Assembly: GCF_000296505.1 (NCBI RefSeq)
Contig: NZ_JH815210.1
Coordinates: forward strand, 186,001 to 250,000
Length of the DNA stretch: 64,000 bases
Direction: 5' to 3'
Source: Schaalia turicensis ACS-279-V-Col4
GTDB lineage: Bacteria > Actinomycetota > Actinomycetes > Actinomycetales > Actinomycetaceae
In this document: in pieces, positions 1-7,494 of the stretch
Position numbering within the stretch: position 1 is the first letter of the stretch
How the letters are laid out: each line of letters begins with the position of its first letter
Notes under the pieces: generated by a model
The model's database searches: none
What the model saw: only the letters and a program-made list of their open reading frames with translations
Told to the model about the DNA's origin: nothing
Position numbers and translations under genes: made by a program

Positions 1-944
1 CACTTGATCTGACGCCTGGCCAACTGCCTGGTCGCGATAGCGATCGATTCCTTCGCTTCATCGATGCTCATCTGCCCATCGATCACCGCAATTGCCTGGG
101 CATACCCCGTCGCCTTCGACGCCGTCTTCGCATCGCGCAAACCCTGATCGATCAGGGCGCGAGTCTCTTCAATCAGACCGTCATCAAACATCATCTGGGT
201 GCGAAGAACAATGCGTCGATCCAATTCATCGAGGTCACGGCGGATCGCGATCATCACAGACGGCTTCACGAACTCTTTGACCGGCATATGCGACGAGTAG
301 GGTTTGCCAGTCAGTTCAATGACTTCGAGGGCACGAATAATACGACGAGCATTGTGCGGATCAATGCGAGAAGCAGACACCGGATCGAGGGCCTCGAGTT
401 TGCCATGAAGCCCCCGACTGCCCAGCGGGCCTTCCGCTTCTTCTTCCAGTGCAGAGCGTACTTTCGGATCTGTTCCAGGGAACTCAATATGATCGAGCAA
501 CGCACGTTGATAAAGACCCGAACCGCCGGCAACGATCGCAACGCTTCCCTCGCCGTGGATCGCCTCTAGGTCCGCTCGCGCATGCCTCTGATAGTGGGCA
601 ACCGACGCTTCCTGACTGATGTCGAGAACATCGAGTTGATAGTGAGGAATCCCGCGACGTTCCTCCAGCGGCGTCTTCGCCGTGCCAACATCCATGCCCC
701 GATACAGCTGAAGTGCATCAGCACTCACGATCTGACCGCCATTTGCTCCCCAGCGTCTGCCCAATTCTTCGGCAAGATCCAGAGCCAAATCAGACTTGCC
801 CGACGCTGTCGGTCCAACAACAGCAACAATCAGTTGCGACGGATTCGCTAGAGTCATCGCCTGGCTCTCACGATCCCCCACCTGAGCATCAGACGTGGTG
901 CAGCGCGCATCAGCGCTTGGGATTAAAGAATGAGTGTCAGCCAT
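1..944 (-). CDS. miaA: tRNA dimethylallyltransferase MiaA (3' end cut by window edge)
   Basis: Transfers the dimethylallyl group of DMAPP to N6 of A37 in tRNAs that read UNN codons, making the substrate later methylthiolated by MiaB. The visible ~314 codons begin with a ~30-residue unconserved stretch, then the P-loop GPTASGKS at residues 44-51. The last visible residues, TRQLARRQIKW, are the usual C-terminal Arg-rich motif of the family; the stop lies left of base 1. The ATG at 944 is preferred over the inner ATG at 857 because a TAGACT -10 box lies exactly 6 bases upstream (951-956), which predicts a leaderless mRNA. The gene is divergent from the YbjN pair. Family call is secure; start is inferred. 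Confidence 0.95.
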   Translation of the reverse strand, partial: MADTHSLIPSADARCTTSDAQVGDRESQAMTLANPSQLIVAVVGPTASGKSDLALDLAEELGRRWGANGGQIVSADALQLYRGMDVGTAKTPLEERRGIPHYQLDVLDISQEASVAHYQRHARADLEAIHGEGSVAIVAGGSGLYQRALLDHIEFPGTDPKVRSALEEEAEGPLGSRGLHGKLEALDPVSASRIDPHNARRIIRALEVIELTGKPYSSHMPVKEFVKPSVMIAIRRDLDELDRRIVLRTQMMFDDGLIEETRALIDQGLRDAKTASKATGYAQAIAVIDGQMSIDEAKESIAIATRQLARRQIK

Positions 945-950
945 GGGTTC

Positions 951-956
951 AGTCTA
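951..956 (-). promoter_or_regulatory. -10 box of miaA (leaderless)
   Basis: TAGACT on the minus strand, then GAACCC, then the ATG of miaA at 944. No Shine-Dalgarno site is present, so transcription probably begins at the start codon. No good -35 is visible. Confidence 0.6.
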
Positions 957-994
957 AATGGCACTTCCTATTTCCCGCCGTCTACCAAACCCCG

Positions 995-1000
995 TAAGGT
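995..1000 (+). promoter_or_regulatory. -10 box of the YbjN gene pair (leaderless)
   Basis: TAAGGT followed by six bases and then ATG at 1007. Same geometry as the divergent miaA promoter 39 bases away. The -35 region (about 972-977, TTCCCG) is weak. Confidence 0.5.
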
Positions 1001-1006
1001 AGCAGT

Positions 1007-1453
1007 ATGAGTGTGACAACAACAGATCCGGTCACCATCGACCGCATTGCACGCGCACTTGAAGACATGGGCGTTTTCCCCTTCATTTCGTCCAAGGATC
1101 AAGTTGCTGCTCTGCTTCCAAACCGTACAATCCGATTCATCGTCCCGCCCACGTCTCCAGCACAGGGCGTTGTCGACTACCCCCGCTTCTTCCACCCGTC
1201 GCACCAGCAAGCTCTGCTTGAAACAATGCGCACGTTGAACGCTTCAACATACGTGCCGAAGGCGACAACCTACACCAGCGAGCAAGGGATGATCGGTATC
1301 CGCCTCTTCCACTGCTTCAACTGGGTAGCTGGGGCGACTCATGAGCAGCTGGCAGAAGAGGTCCAGCAGTTTGTGCTCGCATCCATCGCGGTCCAAAACC
1401 GTCTTGACCAGATGTACGTTGACCCATGGACAAAGGAGGCCTCCAATGCCTGA
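1007..1453 (+). CDS. YbjN domain-containing protein
   Basis: 148-residue soluble protein with the look of the YbjN / type III secretion chaperone-like fold that actinobacteria carry as paralogous pairs: a short helical N-terminus (VTIDRIARALEDMG), a central beta-rich part and a C-terminal helix ending the domain (FVLASIAVQNRLDQM). Biochemical role is unknown; in other bacteria YbjN proteins affect stress response and motility. It overlaps the next gene by 8 bases, so the two are co-translated, and they are probably partners. No signal peptide or membrane segment. The start is set by the 6-base spacing from the -10 box at 995-1000. Family assignment is from sequence pattern only. Confidence 0.75.
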   Translation: MSVTTTDPVTIDRIARALEDMGVFPFISSKDQVAALLPNRTIRFIVPPTSPAQGVVDYPRFFHPSHQQALLETMRTLNASTYVPKATTYTSEQGMIGIRLFHCFNWVAGATHEQLAEEVQQFVLASIAVQNRLDQMYVDPWTKEASNA

Positions 1454-2000
1454 ATGGAAGTCATTTTCGATGGGTGACGGCGCCTCTCCACTGACCGAGT
1501 CACCGATCCAGCACCTGTCCCAGACCGCTACGCCGGCACCGGGCATGGAAGCTGATGAAGCCGCTGAAAAGTGGGGTACCGAGGTTTCTGAGGTCAGCAT
1601 TGAACGAATTGAAAACGTTGTTGCTGGAGATGGACTGTCCCACGGCTCAAACGAATTCGTTGTTATCACTGAAGTTGAGGGTGCTCGCATCCAGATTCAC
1701 CGCGAACCAGCAGATTCGCCGTGGATTCAGGTCGAAGCACGCATGGAACTCGACGCTGAGAGAGCAGCTAAGCTCGACATGCCTCGCCTGAACGAACTCA
1801 CCAATAAGTGGAACGTCGACCATCTTCAGCCGACCACGTTCGCTCTTGAAACTGAAGATAGCAAGGTCGTTATCTTGGCGACCCGTTTCTTCGCTGGCAA
1901 GGGAATGTCAGACCGTCAGATCCATGCGATGGTGCGTCGCGGACTGGGAGTGACACTGCAAGCATTGAACGAAATGCCGGCTTTGCTGGCACACGCGTAA
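1446..2000 (+). CDS. YbjN domain-containing protein (second of pair)
   Basis: 184 residues from the ATG at 1446, inside the end of the preceding gene; a longer upstream frame (from 1341) only reads through that gene in another frame. The first ~60 residues are low-complexity and acidic; the body (from about SIERIENVVAGDG) resembles the preceding YbjN-like gene, with a C-terminal segment SDRQIHAMVRRGLGVTLQALNEM like the final helix of such domains. Function unknown; tight coupling suggests a heteromeric pair. It ends 47 bases before a strong hairpin (2047-2089) that separates it from the convergent miaB. Confidence 0.7.
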   Translation: MPEWKSFSMGDGASPLTESPIQHLSQTATPAPGMEADEAAEKWGTEVSEVSIERIENVVAGDGLSHGSNEFVVITEVEGARIQIHREPADSPWIQVEARMELDAERAAKLDMPRLNELTNKWNVDHLQPTTFALETEDSKVVILATRFFAGKGMSDRQIHAMVRRGLGVTLQALNEMPALLAHA

Positions 2001-2046
2001 GTCTTGATCAGTGCGCACACGATTGGTGCGCGATTCGCGAAACGAA

Positions 2047-2089
2047 ATAGCAGGTGTGCATCGCTCATCGAGCGGAGCACACCTGCTAT
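2047..2089. terminator. Bidirectional hairpin between convergent YbjN gene and miaB
   Basis: A perfect 13-bp inverted repeat (ATAGCAGGTGTGC / GCACACCTGCTAT) whose loop holds a second 5-bp stem (CGCTC/GAGCG). It sits between the stops of two convergent genes; no long T tract follows on either strand. Confidence 0.8.
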
Positions 2090-2113
2090 GCGTCTATAGG
2101 GAACCGAGCAGTT

Positions 2114-3676
2114 TCAGTGAGGTCGTCCCACGCGGATCGTCGGAATACCCAACGACACGCGTTCGTCTTCCTCATGAGCTTGGCGACGCTCCCATGCATC
2201 GCCTGCGCGCGTACGGCGCATAGTCCATAGACCACCACCTGTCAGAGCCGAATCTGCGATCAAGTGGTGCGGGGCGCCGTGAGTGACGGTAGCGGTCACC
2301 ATGTCGCCAGGACGTGGCTTATCTGCTTCGCTGATGCCCTCCGGCAAAGCAACGTGCACCAAGCGATTATCGCGGGCTCGCCCGGTAACGCGCAGTGTTT
2401 CACCATCTTTACGACCATCACCCTCAGAGATCAGGACCTCGACCGTGGTGCCTTCCAATGCAGCATTATCTTCCGCGCAAATTCGCTCTTGAAGAGCAAC
2501 GAGGCGCTTGTAGCGTTCCAGTGCGACATCATCGGGAACCTGGTCTTCACGATCGGCAGCTGGCGTACCCGGACGCGGGGAATAGAGGAACGTGAACGCT
2601 GACGAGAATCGAGCCTGTTCGACAACGTCCAGCGTCTGTTGGAAGTCTTCTTCGGTTTCACCGGGGAAGCCAACAATGATGTCTGTCGTAATCGCAGCAT
2701 CGGGAATCGCGGCGCGGACTCTTTCGAGAATACCCATGAACTTTTCGCGCCTATAGGAGCGTCGCATCTGACGAAGCACCGCATCGGAGCCAGATTGAAG
2801 TGGCATATGAAGGCTGGGCATCACGGTAGGAGTTTCAGCCATCGCCGCAATCACATCGTCCGTGAAGGCAGCCGGGTGAGGTGATGTGAAACGTACGCGT
2901 TCGAGACCCTCGATCTGCCCCACTGAGCGAAGGAGAGAGGCGAATGCGCCTCGTTCACCGAAACCGACACCATATGAATTGACGTTCTGTCCCAGCAACG
3001 TCACTTCGATCGCACCTTCTAAGACGACCGCCTGAACTTCGGACAGAATCTCTCCTGGACGACGATCTCGTTCTTTACCGCGCAGATGAGGAACGATGCA
3101 GAAGGTGCACGTGTTGTTGCAACCCACGGAGATTGAAACCCACGCAGCGTACGCGGATTCGCGGTGAGTGGGCAGAGTCGACGGGAAGACCTTCAACGAT
3201 TCTTCGATTTCGACAGCAGCTTTGCGGTTGTGTTCAGCACGCTTCAACAGGGCGGGGAGCACATCAATATTGTGTGTTCCAAACACTGCATCAACCCATG
3301 GAGCCTTATCGATAATGCCGTCACGCATCTGTTGCGCAAGACATCCACCGACGGCGATCTGCATGCCCGGACGTTCACGTTTTACCGACGCGAGCTGACC
3401 GAGGTTGCCATACAGCTTCGTCGCAGCGTTCTCGCGAACCGAGCAGGTGTTGATAACAACAACGTCGGCACCCATGTCACCGGCATCAGTTGCTCGTGCC
3501 TGAGCTGCAGGAACACGGTCAACCGGGATGAGTCCAGCTTCTTCCAGCAAGCCAGCCATACGCTCAGAGTCGTGAACGTTCATCTGGCATCCCAGCGTTT
3601 TAATCGCATAGGTGCGCGGAAGAGCTACCTGAGATGCTTCGTCTATATTCGTTTCCATCGCGGACAGTTTAATCAT
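2114..3676 (-). CDS. miaB: tRNA-2-methylthio-N6-dimethylallyladenosine synthase MiaB
   Basis: Radical-SAM methylthiotransferase that converts i6A37 to ms2i6A37 in tRNA, acting after MiaA. From the ATG at 3676 it is 520 residues. UPF0004 iron-sulfur cysteines are at about 30, 78 and 112 (TLGC, NTC, GGC); the radical-SAM CxxxCxxC motif (GCNNTCTFC) is at about 186-193; a TRAM domain follows near the C-terminus. The ATG at 3676 overlaps the cinA stop by 8 bases; an ATG at 3658 is the alternative start. Reading upstream to 3793 would run deep into cinA and is unlikely. The pathway link with miaA 1.2 kb away is standard for actinobacteria. Confidence 0.95.
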   Translation of the reverse strand: MIKLSAMETNIDEASQVALPRTYAIKTLGCQMNVHDSERMAGLLEEAGLIPVDRVPAAQARATDAGDMGADVVVINTCSVRENAATKLYGNLGQLASVKRERPGMQIAVGGCLAQQMRDGIIDKAPWVDAVFGTHNIDVLPALLKRAEHNRKAAVEIEESLKVFPSTLPTHRESAYAAWVSISVGCNNTCTFCIVPHLRGKERDRRPGEILSEVQAVVLEGAIEVTLLGQNVNSYGVGFGERGAFASLLRSVGQIEGLERVRFTSPHPAAFTDDVIAAMAETPTVMPSLHMPLQSGSDAVLRQMRRSYRREKFMGILERVRAAIPDAAITTDIIVGFPGETEEDFQQTLDVVEQARFSSAFTFLYSPRPGTPAADREDQVPDDVALERYKRLVALQERICAEDNAALEGTTVEVLISEGDGRKDGETLRVTGRARDNRLVHVALPEGISEADKPRPGDMVTATVTHGAPHHLIADSALTGGGLWTMRRTRAGDAWERRQAHEEDERVSLGIPTIRVGRPH

Positions 3677-4163
3677 TCCCATCGGTTCGGGTGAAGTGAA
3701 GAACATCGTGGGCAAGGCTGAGAGCTGCACTAACACTCTGGTTGCGTACCGCTTCCCTGTCCCCCATGAAGTGGAAGAGGCGATGGCGCTCAACAGCGCC
3801 CATCACGCAGGCGACATGCACGGTTCCGGCAGGATGAAGTCCCTGCGGTCCGGGACCAGCAACCCCCGTCGTTGCAATGCCAAGGTCTGAACCAGTGAGC
3901 TCGCAGACTCCGCGCGCCATTTGAATTGCAACGCGCCGGTCAACGGGACCGAATGACTGTAACAGGCTGGGATCAACACCCAGGATCTGAGCTTTTAATT
4001 TGGTGTCATAGGTGCACACTCCGCCAAGAAGGACAGCTGATACTCCCGGCACATCAACCAATGTGGAGCACAGTTTTCCACCGGTCAGTGATTCAGCAAC
4101 GCTGACGGTGACATGATTCAGTGAGCATTGTTGAATCAGTTCAACTGCTTCTTCTACAGGCAT
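3669..4163 (-). CDS. CinA C-terminal-domain protein (nicotinamide-nucleotide amidase type)
   Basis: 164 residues, equal to the stand-alone CinA C-terminal domain (PncC type), which deamidates NMN to nicotinic acid mononucleotide in pyridine-nucleotide recycling. The family signature [11 protein letters not shown] is at about 20-30 and the GxAGPGPxG-like segment (GVAGPGPQG) follows. The N-terminal MoCF-like COG1058 domain of full CinA is absent. The ATG at 4163 is preceded by GGAAG at good spacing. It sits between recX and miaB, and overlaps the miaB start; in many actinobacteria cinA instead lies between pgsA and clgR, so its position here is a local rearrangement. The amidase activity is inferred from the family. 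Confidence 0.88.
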   Translation of the reverse strand: MPVEEAVELIQQCSLNHVTVSVAESLTGGKLCSTLVDVPGVSAVLLGGVCTYDTKLKAQILGVDPSLLQSFGPVDRRVAIQMARGVCELTGSDLGIATTGVAGPGPQGLHPAGTVHVACVMGAVERHRLFHFMGDREAVRNQSVSAALSLAHDVLHFTRTDGND

Positions 4164-4204
4164 GAGGTTCTTCCACTCAACGCACAGCCACAAAGCATGG
4201 TGTG

Positions 4205-4807
4205 CTATTCGTTGTCTTCAGCTTCGATGTCATCAGCAAGCACCTGCAAGACGGCACTTGAGACAACCGAAGGCGAATACCCTTTTCTGCTCAACATACC
4301 AACCAGCCGACGATAGGCAACTTGGCGACTGACACTGCCCATTGACCTGCGCTTTCGCATGGCAAGATCGAATGCCTTGTTCGCTTCATCATCAGGTTTT
4401 ATCAAAGCAAGTGCTTGCTCAATGTCAGCGCGCGACAGTCCTTTACGTCGTAGTTCTTCAACGAGTGCTCGCCCGGTCTTCCCACCAAGTTCAAAACGAT
4501 CATGAACAAGCATGCGAGCAAAAGCAGCATCATCAACCAACCCAACCTGTTGGAGGCGATCGATCACTTCGTCGGCAGTCTCGGTTGAGAAACCTTTTGC
4601 GACGATAGCGCTACGCAATTCGCCAGTCGAACGACTCCGAGAATCAAGCTGTCGAAGAGCAACTTCACGCGCCGCTTCGATCGCTTCAGTGCCCGTCAGA
4701 GCAGCATTCTTCTCTTTTAAGCGTGCAAGACGCTCTCCGACTGAGGAGCGCGCCTTGCACGTTCGTTCGAGCTCCGGATGATCTTCAGGATCCAGATAAC
4801 GAACCAT
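4205..4807 (-). CDS. recX: Regulatory protein RecX
   Basis: 200-residue RecA modulator that caps or destabilises RecA filaments. It consists of the repeated three-helix RecX modules: RQLDSRSRSTGELRSAI near residue 55, the VDDAAFA segment near 95, and a final SRKGYSPSVV segment near 175. It starts 5 bases after the recA stop, so it is co-transcribed with and probably translationally linked to recA, as is usual. It therefore falls under the LexA box in front of recA. Confidence 0.93.
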   Translation of the reverse strand: MVRYLDPEDHPELERTCKARSSVGERLARLKEKNAALTGTEAIEAAREVALRQLDSRSRSTGELRSAIVAKGFSTETADEVIDRLQQVGLVDDAAFARMLVHDRFELGGKTGRALVEELRRKGLSRADIEQALALIKPDDEANKAFDLAMRKRRSMGSVSRQVAYRRLVGMLSRKGYSPSVVSSAVLQVLADDIEAEDNE

Positions 4808-4812
4808 TGGTG

Positions 4813-5907
4813 TTAGAAACCTGCATCTTCCATCGGATCGATGTCAGGAAGATCTTGGTTTTCATCTTCGGGCTCAAGTGGTTCACCGATTCCGAGGGCT
4901 GCCAGAATCTTGTTTTCGATCTCTGTGGCAAGTTCAGGGTTATCGATCAGGAACTGACGGACGTTTTCTTTGCCCTGTCCAAGCTGATCGTCCCCGTAAG
5001 TAAACCAGGATCCCGACTTACGCACGACGCCAGCCTCAACACCCATGTCGATAATCGAACCTTCACGCGAGATGCCCTTGCCGTAGACGATGTCGAATTC
5101 GGCCTGCTTGAAGGGTGGCGCCATCTTGTTCTTCACGACCTTGGCACGCGTGCGGTTACCGACCGGGGCTCCCGCTTCCTTCAAGGTTTCAATGCGACGA
5201 ACATCAATGCGAACCGATGCGTAGAACTTCAGAGCCTTGCCACCCGTTGTCGTTTCGGGAGAACCAAAGAATACGCCGATCTTTTCACGTAGCTGGTTAA
5301 TGAAAATGGCCGTGGTCCCAGTGGCAGAAAGCGCACCCGTGATCTTACGAAGTGCTTGGCTCATCAGGCGAGCCTGAAGACCAACATGGGAATCGCCCAT
5401 TTCGCCTTCGATTTCAGCCTTAGGAACGAGGGCTGCAACCGAGTCAATAACAATAATGTCGATACCACCGGAGCGGATCAACATATCTGCAATTTCAAGG
5501 GCCTGTTCACCGGTATCGGGCTGAGAAACCAGCAGAGCGTCCGTATCCACACCCAGCGCCTTTGCATATACCGGGTCAAGAGCATGTTCAGCGTCAATGA
5601 ACGCTGCGTTACCGCCAGCCTTTTGAGCGCTGGCGACAGCATGGAGAGCAACGGTGGTCTTACCGGAGGATTCGGGTCCGTAGATTTCGATGACACGACC
5701 ACGTGGCAAGCCACCGATGCCGAGAGCAACATCCAGAGCAAGCGAACCGGTGGGAATCACCTGTACCGGCGGACGCGAGTCGTCGCCCAAGCGCATGACA
5801 GAGCCCTTACCGAATTGCTTATCAATCTGAGAAAGCGCTACTTCGAGCGCCTTGTTGCGGTCATTTCCCTTGGGAGCAGACACGGGTGCATTCTTGCGAC
5901 CTGCCAT
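4813..5907 (-). CDS. recA: Recombinase RecA
   Basis: 364-residue DNA strand-exchange protein and LexA co-protease. Walker A GPESSGKT is at 77-84, Walker B-like [10 protein letters not shown] follows, and the L2-region signature ALRKITG and the C-terminal acidic tail are present. The reading frame is uninterrupted, so no intein is present, unlike some mycobacterial RecA. AAGGA lies upstream of the ATG. The upstream region has a LexA box (6085-6100) and a candidate -10 (6066-6072). First gene of a recA-recX unit. Confidence 0.98.
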   Translation of the reverse strand: MAGRKNAPVSAPKGNDRNKALEVALSQIDKQFGKGSVMRLGDDSRPPVQVIPTGSLALDVALGIGGLPRGRVIEIYGPESSGKTTVALHAVASAQKAGGNAAFIDAEHALDPVYAKALGVDTDALLVSQPDTGEQALEIADMLIRSGGIDIIVIDSVAALVPKAEIEGEMGDSHVGLQARLMSQALRKITGALSATGTTAIFINQLREKIGVFFGSPETTTGGKALKFYASVRIDVRRIETLKEAGAPVGNRTRAKVVKNKMAPPFKQAEFDIVYGKGISREGSIIDMGVEAGVVRKSGSWFTYGDDQLGQGKENVRQFLIDNPELATEIENKILAALGIGEPLEPEDENQDLPDIDPMEDAGF

Positions 5908-6038
5908 GATGTCCTTCTTAAGATCCGAGCCTCACCGGCTGACGATTATTCTGGCCTTTGAAGTGTGATCCCCTCTCCGAGGACACACAATGACGATATG
6001 CCTGACCATGGGCAAACCACATTGCACACCTGCTTACC

Positions 6039-6047
6039 TGTGGATAA
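6039..6047 (-). promoter_or_regulatory. Perfect DnaA-box match in recA 5' region
   Basis: The minus strand reads TTATCCACA, the strict DnaA-box consensus, about 130 bases upstream of recA and downstream of its predicted promoter. A single box in 64 kb is expected by chance about half the time, so function is uncertain. Confidence 0.3.
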
Positions 6048-6065
6048 GTGGGGGCAAAATGCGCC

Positions 6066-6072
6066 ATCTATA
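6066..6072 (-). promoter_or_regulatory. Candidate -10 box of recA
   Basis: TATAGAT on the minus strand, 12 bases downstream of the LexA box, so LexA bound there would cover the -35 region. The predicted recA 5' UTR would be about 150 bases long. Confidence 0.45.
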
Positions 6073-6084
6073 AGAAATGATATA

Positions 6085-6100
6085 TGGAACAGGTGTTCTA
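6085..6100 (-). promoter_or_regulatory. LexA (SOS) box upstream of recA
   Basis: The plus strand reads TGGAACAGGTGTTCTA. The core GAAC-N4-GTTC matches the actinobacterial/Bacillus-type LexA consensus, and the GAACAGGTGTTC core equals the known mycobacterial recA SOS box. It predicts DNA-damage induction of recA-recX. Confidence 0.85.
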
Positions 6101-6124
6101 CACCTTCGGGCGACGCGCCGAAAG

Positions 6125-6361
6125 CTACGAACGAGACCTACGTCGCTCTTTTTGATCCAGTCGATGAATCCACTTCATAGACGGATCAACACCCGCTTCA
6201 TCGACCAACGCATCCCACACTTCCTGAGGAGCAACCCCGCGATCAAGAGCCTCTTCGCACGTTCCACGTAGCGAAGTGAGATAGAGGTCAGACGTGTATG
6301 AACGACCGAGCGTCGCCCCAAAGACAGCGTCAACGCCCTCCCAGAATTCAGATACCTTCAC
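6125..6361 (-). CDS. DUF3046 family protein
   Basis: 78-residue protein that starts with the family signature KVSEFWEGVDAVFG and contains the EEALDRGVAPQEVWDALVDE helix. DUF3046 proteins are found almost only in actinobacteria, nearly always beside recA and clgR, and have no assigned biochemical function. It follows clgR by 3 bases, so the two are co-transcribed. The C-terminus (KERRRSRS) is short and basic. Confidence 0.9.
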   Translation of the reverse strand: MKVSEFWEGVDAVFGATLGRSYTSDLYLTSLRGTCEEALDRGVAPQEVWDALVDEAGVDPSMKWIHRLDQKERRRSRS

Positions 6362-6364
6362 GCG

Positions 6365-6679
6365 TCAGCTAATCAAGGTAACAGGGACAAGATCATCCGG
6401 AACAGTATCCGGAACGACAACGCCATCTACAACGGCAAGGCGGTCAGAGACTTCACGCAGAACAAACCACAGCGGGACATCGAGGGCCTCGCAAATAGCT
6501 TCAAGCAACTCTGACGACGCTTCCTTCTGACCGCGCTCTACCTCTGACAGATATCCCAGCGAAACTTGAGCGCCGGCAGAGACCTCTCTGAGCGTGCGCT
6601 TTTGACGCTGACGGATACCACGCAGGACGTCGCCAAGCTCAGTCCTCAATAAAGGTGCGGTAGTCAGTGAAGCATTCAT
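6365..6679 (-). CDS. clgR: XRE-family transcriptional regulator ClgR
   Basis: 104-residue Cro/C1-type helix-turn-helix protein. Residues ~12-70 carry the ClgR core: [41 protein letters not shown] and the helix ending LDVPLWFVL. In corynebacteria, streptomycetes and mycobacteria ClgR activates clp protease and other proteostasis genes and is itself a Clp substrate. The ATG at 6679 is chosen because TACTCT lies exactly 6 bases upstream and no Shine-Dalgarno site is visible; the longer frame from 6772 adds an unconserved tail. It sits downstream of pgsA and upstream of the DUF3046 gene. The unusual C-terminal LIS end differs from the -AA type degrons, so ClpXP turnover cannot be judged. Confidence 0.9.
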   Translation of the reverse strand: MNASLTTAPLLRTELGDVLRGIRQRQKRTLREVSAGAQVSLGYLSEVERGQKEASSELLEAICEALDVPLWFVLREVSDRLAVVDGVVVPDTVPDDLVPVTLIS

Positions 6680-6685
6680 AAGAAA

Positions 6686-6691
6686 AGAGTA
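6686..6691 (-). promoter_or_regulatory. -10 box of clgR (leaderless)
   Basis: TACTCT on the minus strand, six bases (TTTCTT), then the ATG of clgR. There is no Shine-Dalgarno site. This promoter lies within the 158-base gap after pgsA. Confidence 0.6.
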
Positions 6692-6837
6692 TCCCCCATC
6701 ATATAGAAATGCGCGTGCAGACCACGTGATAAGACCAACCCACCGACTGGATAGCACAAGAAATGCGGACATTATCCGCGAAATTTCAACGATAAGACGC
6801 GAAAGGGGAAGTGTGTCTCACCATTAAATAAGTTGAG

Positions 6838-7476
6838 TCACTTTGACTCAACTTGAGGTGAGCTTGCCTTCCAGAGCTTCGCGCCCTCGACAACATAAAC
6901 CAGACCAGACCAGACAGTCATCACCAATGCCAGGCCTGCGACAACCCAACCGAAGATCAGCATTCCGTGGGTCAGCGAAGCATATGCGGGCCACGAAGCA
7001 CCCAGAGACTGCCACGGAATCAGAAGCAACCAGATCGCGAAAATCTGCAGAACCGTCTTCAGCTTGCCACCCTTATTTGCCGACACAACAATGTCACGTC
7101 GCAACAAAACTGCACGCAAAGCCGTAATACCAAGCTCGCGAACAGCAATCAGAATCGTCACCCACCACGGCAACAATCCAGCAATCGAGAGCACGATGAA
7201 TGCACCCAGCGTAAGCGCCTTATCCGCAATCGGATCCATCAAACGACCGAAGTCTGTGATGAGATTTCGCGAACGCGCAATATGCCCATCAAGCTGATCT
7301 GTTGCGGCAGCAACCATGAAGACTACAACAGCCCACCAGCGCGCAGCAGAAGCCTCAAGGAACATCAGCCAAATGAATACCGGGACCAGAACCAGACGGA
7401 AAACGGTCAAAACATTGGGCACGTTCCATAAAGAAACATGGTGTTCATGATCAACACGAGAAACATTACTTCCCAT
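6838..7476 (-). CDS. pgsA: CDP-diacylglycerol--glycerol-3-phosphate 3-phosphatidyltransferase
   Basis: 212-residue integral membrane enzyme that makes phosphatidylglycerophosphate, the first step of phosphatidylglycerol/cardiolipin synthesis. The CDP-alcohol phosphatidyltransferase motif DxxDGxxAR...GxxxDxxxD is complete (DQLDGHIAR, then GRLMDPIADK) at about residues 60-90. Five to six hydrophobic segments are visible. AAGGGG precedes the ATG. Located between ftsK and clgR, as in mycobacteria. Phosphatidylinositol-phosphate synthase is a related enzyme, but context and motif spacing favour PgsA. Confidence 0.92.
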   Translation of the reverse strand: MGSNVSRVDHEHHVSLWNVPNVLTVFRLVLVPVFIWLMFLEASAARWWAVVVFMVAAATDQLDGHIARSRNLITDFGRLMDPIADKALTLGAFIVLSIAGLLPWWVTILIAVRELGITALRAVLLRRDIVVSANKGGKLKTVLQIFAIWLLLIPWQSLGASWPAYASLTHGMLIFGWVVAGLALVMTVWSGLVYVVEGAKLWKASSPQVESK

Positions 7477-7494
7477 AGCACCCCTTTTTTTGGC

